Below are positions 1 to 5,700 of a stretch of 6,309 nucleotides of DNA, piece by piece (within the stretch, counting starts at the first letter, position 1; the number at the start of each line of letters is the position of its first letter). Under the pieces are notes generated by a model, which saw only the letters and a list, made by a program, of their open reading frames with translations, searched no databases and had not been told where the DNA came from. The position numbers and the translations under genes are program-made. Source of the stretch: an uncultured Lachnospiraceae bacterium (GTDB lineage Bacteria > Bacillota > Clostridia > Lachnospirales > Lachnospiraceae); the NCBI GenBank assembly GCA_945492935.1, contig CALYVE010000108.1, positions 1-6,309 of the forward strand. The letters run 5' to 3'.

Positions 1-9
1 AATGTTTTT

Positions 10-18
10 GGGAGGGGG
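10..18 (+). promoter_or_regulatory. Ribosome binding site of the LuxR/MalT-like regulator
   Basis: A purine run, GGGAGGGGG, contains a core GGAGG at 11-15 and lies 6-9 nt before the ATG at 25. It supports that ATG over the next in-frame ATG at 52 (residue 10), which has no comparable site. The promoter of this gene lies outside the window. Confidence 0.8.
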
Positions 19-24
19 ATTCTT

Positions 25-2463
25 ATGCAACCATCAAAGAGAACGAAAAAGATGACTGTAGATGCGAAATTCATTCGCACGAAACGTGCAAATGAGCTTA
101 TGAAGGTTGCGCAAAGCATGAACCAGACCGTTTATATTTATGGTGCAACAGGCTTTGGAAAGACTTCTTTTGTCTTTGATTATTTAAATCGAAGACGTTT
201 TCATTATTTTTCAGCATACAATTGTGAGCCTTCCGATATACAAAAATGTTATGACAATATCGAAGGGCAGGAAGCAATTGTTGTTATCGATAATTTGGAA
301 TCGATTATATCAGCAGAGGAACGTGAGACATATTATGATGCGATGGAGCGCATGATAGAGGATCGCAATGTCTGGTTGATTCTTATTTCGAGGGCAGTTA
401 TTCCGGCCTGGATTATGCCACTTTATATTCAGAAGATTTTTACGATTATCACAGAAGCAGATCTTAGCTTCTCTGAACAGGAATTTCAGGAATATCTTTC
501 AAAATGGGATCTTGTGCTTATGTCGGAAGCGGAACAGCGCTTACGCGAAATTTCACAGGGATTCCCATTGTTCTGTCGGATTGCGGCAATCCGTATTCAA
601 CTTGCATGTATGAATCCGCAGGATTCATCCAATCGGGCCAAAATTCAATTAGCACAAATCGAAGAGGCGAGAAAAGACTGGTGGGATTATCTTGATACTT
701 ATGTATTTGATCAGTGGGAGCTTCAAATGCAGGAATTTTTGATGGCTATTTCTGTCGTGGAACGGTTTGATTTGCAGCTTGCACAGACGATTTCAAAGAG
801 ACAGGATGCAGCAACGCTTATTTCACGTGCACAGGAGACGGGTAATTTTATTATCGAGCATTCGGACGTGGAGCATGTTATTTATGAGCTTCGTGAGCCA
901 ATCAAAAATGCGTTGCGCAGAAGACTCCGCAAAACATATTCCAACAAATACATACAGGAATTATATTACAATGCGGGCAGCTGCTATGAATATCAGGATG
1001 ATGTTTTGTCGGCACTTAGATTATATGAGAAATGTCATAACGAAGACGGCATATCAAGAATTCTGATTAATAATTCCAGAAAGCATGCCGGAGTGGGACA
1101 TTACTGGGAACTCAAGGAATATTATTTGGCACTTCCGGAAGAGACCATCAAGCAAAGTGCGGAATTAATTGCTGCGATGAGTATGCTTCAATCCATTCTT
1201 ATGAATGATGAAGAGAGTAATTATTGGTATGACCAGCTTGTGGAATATACGAAGAATCAAACAGGCAGCGCAAAAAGGGAAGCACAGGCAAGAATTATTT
1301 TCCTGGATATCAGTCTGCCGCAACGTGGCGTAATTAAGATGGTCGACATTCTCAAAAATGCAAGTGCACTTTTGACAAATTCAAAGCTTGCTATGCCTGA
1401 GTTTTCGATTACAAATAATGAGCCTACAATTTTGCAGGGTGGAAAAGATTTCAGTGAATGGAGTAAAAAGGATCGGACACTGGCAAAGAGCATTGGCAAA
1501 GTTGTTGAGATCGTACTCGGTAGATACGGTAAAGGCATTGTGAATATCGCACTTGCAGAGAGTCAGTTCGAAAAAGGCGGGGATAATTACGAGGTCTCTA
1601 CACTGGCTAACAAAGGACGTGTGCAGGCAGAAAGTGGTGGATGCCTGGAATTACAGTTCGTGGCAGTCGGTATTCTTGCACAGCTTTCTGCGATGGGAGG
1701 ACAATTAGATGACGGTATCGAAAGTCTGTTAAGCTTCAAAAAGAGTATACCTTCAGATAAACAACAGATGCTTGCAGGCGTGGAATCCTTACGCATACGG
1801 TTTTTGTTATACATGGGCAATCGGAATGAGGTTGTCGAATGGCTTGAGACAGCACCGGATGAGGACAAAGAATTTTGTACACTGGAACGCTTCCATTATA
1901 TTACGAAGATTCGCGTTTATCTTGCGCTTGGCAAAAAAAATAAAGCATTAACCCTTTTGCAAAGACTACAGTATTTTGCAGAACTTCGTCAGCGTACATA
2001 TTTGCAGATTGAGGTTGGGATATTACTTGCAATCACGCAATACAGAATGGAGGATTCCGCTTGGAAACAAACCTTGCAAAGTGCTATAACATTGGCAGAG
2101 GAGTACAATTTTGTCCGGATTTTCTCGCGAGAAGGTGCAGCGATATGGGAGCTTCTAAAATGTGATACATTTATATGGAAGAAAATGGAATTTAAAAAGC
2201 AGGTAATGAAGGAGTGTGAAATGATTGCAGAGTCTTATCCCGGTTACCTGGTTGAGAAGCAGTCGGGAAATATTATCCTGTCTGATATGGAAATTAAAGT
2301 GCTTCGAATGCAGGCAGAGGGCATGAGTGTTGAAAAGATTGCCGATTCCCTTGGCTTATCAAAGGCAGGAGTAAAGTATTATAATCAGCAAACCTACAAA
2401 AAACTAGGGGTTAACAGTAAAGCTCAAGCGGTAAATGAAGCAAAAAATAAGAAAATTATTTGA
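25..2463 (+). CDS. MalT/LAL-type LuxR-family transcriptional regulator (STAND ATPase with C-terminal HTH)
   Basis: This 812-residue protein is a complete large ATP-binding LuxR-family (LAL/MalT-like) regulator, expected in the cytoplasm as an ATP-dependent, ligand- or partner-controlled transcription factor. Residues 40-47, GATGFGKT, form a Walker A loop. Residues 84-92, AIVVIDNLE, form a Walker B strand with Asp89. ILISRAVIP at about 119-127 matches the sensor-like SR motif after Walker B in MalT-type ATPases, followed by the usual 'SFSEQEFQEYL' and 'SQGFPLFCRIA' helices of the NB-ARC/winged-helix part. Residues about 310-740 are helical and TPR-like. They contain GGKDFSEWSKKD (472-483), a motif I associate from memory with clostridial members of this family. 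Residues 752-806 are a LuxR-type HTH with the conserved pattern L-S-x-x-E-x-x-V-L, E-G-M-S, I-A-x-x-L-G-L-S, VK and KLGV. VKYY replaces the more usual TVKxH. Length is somewhat below E. coli MalT (about 900 aa). Its target is unknown; the surface-protein gene immediately downstream is the obvious candidate, by position only. Confidence 0.9.
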   Translation: MQPSKRTKKMTVDAKFIRTKRANELMKVAQSMNQTVYIYGATGFGKTSFVFDYLNRRRFHYFSAYNCEPSDIQKCYDNIEGQEAIVVIDNLESIISAEERETYYDAMERMIEDRNVWLILISRAVIPAWIMPLYIQKIFTIITEADLSFSEQEFQEYLSKWDLVLMSEAEQRLREISQGFPLFCRIAAIRIQLACMNPQDSSNRAKIQLAQIEEARKDWWDYLDTYVFDQWELQMQEFLMAISVVERFDLQLAQTISKRQDAATLISRAQETGNFIIEHSDVEHVIYELREPIKNALRRRLRKTYSNKYIQELYYNAGSCYEYQDDVLSALRLYEKCHNEDGISRILINNSRKHAGVGHYWELKEYYLALPEETIKQSAELIAAMSMLQSILMNDEESNYWYDQLVEYTKNQTGSAKREAQARIIFLDISLPQRGVIKMVDILKNASALLTNSKLAMPEFSITNNEPTILQGGKDFSEWSKKDRTLAKSIGKVVEIVLGRYGKGIVNIALAESQFEKGGDNYEVSTLANKGRVQAESGGCLELQFVAVGILAQLSAMGGQLDDGIESLLSFKKSIPSDKQQMLAGVESLRIRFLLYMGNRNEVVEWLETAPDEDKEFCTLERFHYITKIRVYLALGKKNKALTLLQRLQYFAELRQRTYLQIEVGILLAITQYRMEDSAWKQTLQSAITLAEEYNFVRIFSREGAAIWELLKCDTFIWKKMEFKKQVMKECEMIAESYPGYLVEKQSGNIILSDMEIKVLRMQAEGMSVEKIADSLGLSKAGVKYYNQQTYKKLGVNSKAQAVNEAKNKKII

Positions 2464-2490
2464 TTTATGACAAAATTTCATCAAAAATGT

Positions 2491-2521
2491 AAAAACTAGC
2501 CATTTGGCTAGTTTACTTTTT
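2491..2521 (+). terminator. Intrinsic terminator after the regulator gene; also a near-perfect palindrome
   Basis: A 9-bp stem, AAACTAGCC (2493-2501) with GGCTAGTTT (2506-2514), encloses the loop ATTT and is followed by a T-rich run (ACTTTTT, 2515-2521). It lies 27 nt after the regulator stop codon, a normal place for a Rho-independent terminator. A flanking A-run (2491-2495) means it could also stop transcription on the minus strand, although no convergent gene is seen. At the DNA level the arms extend to 10 bp around a TT centre, so the same sequence could serve as a binding site for a dimeric HTH protein. That second role is inferred only from symmetry. Confidence 0.75.
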
Positions 2522-2541
2522 ATATTCACATGCGATATAGT
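2512..2541 (+). promoter_or_regulatory. Candidate sigma-A promoter for the surface-protein gene
   Basis: TTTACT (2512-2517, 4 of 6 matches to TTGACA) is separated by 18 bp from TATAGT (2536-2541, 5 of 6 matches to TATAAT). Transcription would start near 2548 and give a leader of about 60 nt. The weak -35 overlaps the right arm of the palindrome at 2493-2514, so a protein bound there could block or aid polymerase. TATAAA at 2555-2560 is an alternative -10 but has no acceptable -35 at 16-19 bp. The call rests on matching by eye. Confidence 0.35.
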
Positions 2542-2575
2542 AAGTGGCATAAAGTATAAAAATGCTAGTTAGTGG
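2538..2575 (+). repeat. Pair of 10-bp direct repeats in the leader/promoter of the surface-protein gene
   Basis: TAGTAAGTGG (2538-2547) and TAGTTAGTGG (2566-2575) differ at one base and start 28 bp apart. A shorter TAGTTTACTT begins at 2509, 29 bp before the first copy, sharing mainly TAGT. The first copy overlaps the candidate -10 and the second lies in the presumed untranslated leader. Such direct repeats could be operator half-sites, as regulators of the MalT class often use directly repeated sites, but two short copies in AT-rich DNA could be chance. Confidence 0.35.
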
Positions 2576-2597
2576 AAGTCTATTTAGACGATGAATT

Positions 2598-2603
2598 GGA
2601 GGA
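2598..2603 (+). promoter_or_regulatory. Ribosome binding site that fixes the surface-protein start at 2611
   Basis: GGAGGA lies 7 nt before ATG 2611, ideal spacing for a Shine-Dalgarno site. The in-frame GTG at 2572 has no such site and would add 13 charged residues (EVYLDDELEEFR follows the initiator) in front of a textbook signal peptide. The start at 2611 is therefore preferred. Confidence 0.9.
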
Positions 2604-2610
2604 ATTCAGG

Positions 2611-2706
2611 ATGAAGAAGAAAGTAAGTCGTAGTGTAGTGAAAGCAATGGCTATTGGTATTTCTGCATTTGCTGCTGCATCCGCAACGTCAGTTACGGCA
2701 TTGGCA
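2611..2706 (+). other. Signal peptide of the surface protein
   Basis: Residues 1-32 show a basic n-region (MKKKVSRSVVK), an Ala/Ile/Phe hydrophobic core (AMAIGISAFAAASA) and a c-region ending TALA, giving the AxA-type site A-L-A before Asn33-Asp34. This is a Sec signal cleaved by signal peptidase I. There is no lipobox cysteine, so it is not a lipoprotein. Confidence 0.92.
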
Positions 2707-5700
2707 AATGATGGGGAAGAGAACAACGAAATACTTGACGAAGATAGCAAGGATGCTGTGGAAGTTGCAACAGAAACAAAGGATGAGGCGTCACAGGCTG
2801 TAGAAGATGCAAAGGATTCCGGAGATGATTTAGTTTCCGCAATTGAAGGAACAGAAAATGTATCCAAGGAAGTTACAGATGCGAAGGATGCATTCGACGA
2901 AGAGGCCAACAGCGACGAAGATGGCACAAAGATCAATGATGCGCAGGCAGCAGTTGACGATACAAATTCAAATATAGATGAGGCAGAGGAAGCTACAAGC
3001 CAGACAGAGACATCAATGGATGCTGCCGAGACAAATGCAGATCTTATTAAAGATATCGCAAGTACGGCAAAGGAAGATGTGGCGACAGCGCTCAAGGATG
3101 TCAATACGAATATAGATGCAATTAAGAATGCGACGACAAAGGAAGCTGCAAAAGAAGCTTATGATAAGGTACAGAGCATCGTAACGAAGGCAGAAGAAGA
3201 TTACGCGGCTGCAGAGGAAGCTTATAACACAGCGAAGTCTGATTATGAGTCAGCGGTAGCAGCAGCGCAGGAGGCTGACGAGACATATAAGGCAGCAGTT
3301 GCGGCAGCACAGGCAAATGTAGATGCTGCAGCAGCGAATTTGGAAAATGTTAAGACAAAGGCAGATGCATTGGAGTCTGAACTGAAGGCTGCACAGGAAG
3401 CTTATGAAGCTGCTATTGCAGAGGCAGAGGCTGCAAAGAATGCTGCAGAGACTGCAAAGAATGATGCAGATAAGAAATTAGAAGAAGCGAAGGATGCTCA
3501 GGACAAAGCAGATAAAGATCTTGAAGATGCAAAGACTGCAACAGAGGATGCAAAGGATGCGCTTTCAGAGGCAGAGGCAGCGAAGGAAGCTGCGGATAAG
3601 GCTCTTGATGAGAAGAAAGCAGCATTCGAGGCAAATGAATTAGCACTCCAGATTATTGAGCAGGAGAAGGTTGTACAGGCAGGAAAAGAAAACTGGAATG
3701 AAGCAGACAAATTATTTGACCTCATTATGAAGGGCTACTATGTTCCATACATTGTAAATCCTGAAGAGGGAAGCACTGTAGATTATGCCGGCAAATTCAC
3801 AAAATTTGGCGGTAAGGATGTAAAGAATTACTACAAGATCGTTATTACGAATGCAAATGGCGATAAGACAGAGCTTTACATGAATTACAAGTTTGATACA
3901 GATAAGAAGAACCTGATAATCTTCGAGAAGACGCTCGGTGAATTGGAAATCGAGGCTGCGAAGCCTTCACACTATGTAGCATTATCTGATTCCTTGCAGA
4001 TTAATATGTCAGAGGAAGAATTTAACAAAAAACTTACAGCGGGCGAGATTTTTGAGGCCAACGGCACATATTATCTTAAGAACGGTACAAGTAAAGTTGT
4101 AGTAGATATTGAAGGTACTCTTTCAGAGAATCAGGTTGTTTCTGACAAACAGACCGATGTTAAAACAGAAGCCGGTAAGGAGGTTGAAACAGTTACAGGT
4201 ACTGTTACAACGACGTCGTACGACAAGACAGATGTCAGCTCCGGTTTTGAATATGATACAGAGGAAGCAGCGAAAAATGCAGCAAATGCCCAGATGGGTG
4301 TTAACGATTTGTTATTGGAGCTTAAGCTTTCAGAAGAGACAAAAACGACCGCTTCTGCAGTTGTTAATTTTGCAACGACTTATACTACAACCATTGACTT
4401 AGCCGGAAAGGTAGTCATGGAGAGCAACTGGTGGAATAATGCAAAGGGCTTGGCTTCAGATTGGATGGATGACATTGTTTCTTCACTTCAAAAGGCCGGA
4501 TATTTTGTATTTTCCAATAGCGTTGATAACGTTTCGGCGAAAAAAACAAAGGATGTTAAGAATATCTTCAAAGATGATGAGTACACATTTACGAGTGGAA
4601 AGATAGAGATTTCTTACGCAACTGCAATAAAGACAACGGTAGATTATTCATCATGGGATAGTGTGGTTGGCTTGTTTAATAAAGAGGAAAAGAAGAAGCG
4701 GATTAAGAAGGAACTTTACAAGGAGAATGGTTCTGAAATTGTTGACTGGACATCTTGGAACTGGAACTTTAGTACAGCAGATGTTGTGATTGTTGAACAT
4801 GAGAATGTTACAGGCGATGAAGTAACAGACAAGGATAAAGATACCGCAAAAGACAAAGCACGTGAAAAGGCGCTTGAGGCAGCTACAGCTAAGGCATCCG
4901 GTAATGCGAAGAACATCAGTGCTGATATCAATAACATTGTCTCAAAGGTTGTGAGTGGTGTTAAGGCACAGACAACCGGCGAAGCGATGGTTATGGCAGA
5001 AAACGGAACGAGTGCAACAGCCGATGATGCTAAGATTGCTTCTGAGAAGGATACTACAAAATATGCATATGAATTATCTTATGATAAGCAGAAGGTTGAT
5101 GTTCAAAAGGATGTAGTATTAAAGGTAACAGAGAGATACGGCGACGGATTAAAATATATCGATGCTGTTCCTGCGAAGACAGAGCAGGCTTGGCTGAATA
5201 CGAATTACGAGATGTATCTGAAGGACAAAGCAAACAACAAGCATTACATTCAGTTGTTTGAGACGGATGAGAACTTCCGTAAGTTCCTTGCAGATGCAGA
5301 ACAGAGTAAGGCTGATTATGAGAATGCAAAGGCTGCATTGGATGATGCTACTTCTGCAGTGAAGGCTGCTGAGGAGGCTGTGAAGACTGCTGAGGATAAT
5401 CAGGATGATAAGCAGGAAATCGCCGATGAAAAGGGAGAGGCTGCTGATGCTGCTGCACAGGATGCAGAAGATAAGGCCGGTGCTCTTGAAAAGGCAAAAC
5501 AGGCTCTTACAGATGCTAAGAATGCTACAAATTATGCAGAATTAATTAAGCTTGCAGAGAAAACAAATGCAGACGTTGCAATAGCACAGGCTAAGGTTGA
5601 TGTGTTAAAGGCAGCAGTACTTAGCATGAAGAACAGTAATATTGATACGACGATTCTTGATGTGTTAGGTGCGAAGCTTGCAGCAGCGGAGGTTGAACTT

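Noticed and set aside
84..92. A defective Walker B in the regulator, because Asp89 is followed by Asn and not Asp/Glu.
   Set aside because: The hydrophobic-D-N-x-E form is common among STAND ATPases, so it is not good evidence of lost activity. The positions given here are residue numbers (nucleotides 274-300).
504..1066. Alternative + strand frames of 63 and 99 codons inside the regulator gene.
   Set aside because: They lie wholly within the strongly supported regulator frame and have no domain features of their own.
2467..2495. ATGACA (2467-2472) with TAAAAA (2490-2495), 17 bp apart, as a promoter.
   Set aside because: The -10 is poor, and transcription would start inside or just before the terminator hairpin. 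It makes sense only under an attenuation model for which there is no other evidence.
2580..3104. Long minus-strand open frame (174 codons) opposite the start of the surface-protein gene, and similar ones at 3413-3646, 3498-3725 and 5700-6107.
   Set aside because: They are Ser/Ala- or Leu/Pro/His-rich mirror images of the repetitive Ala/Glu/Asp/Lys codons on the + strand, overlap a clear gene entirely, and I see no supporting RBS or recognisable domain.
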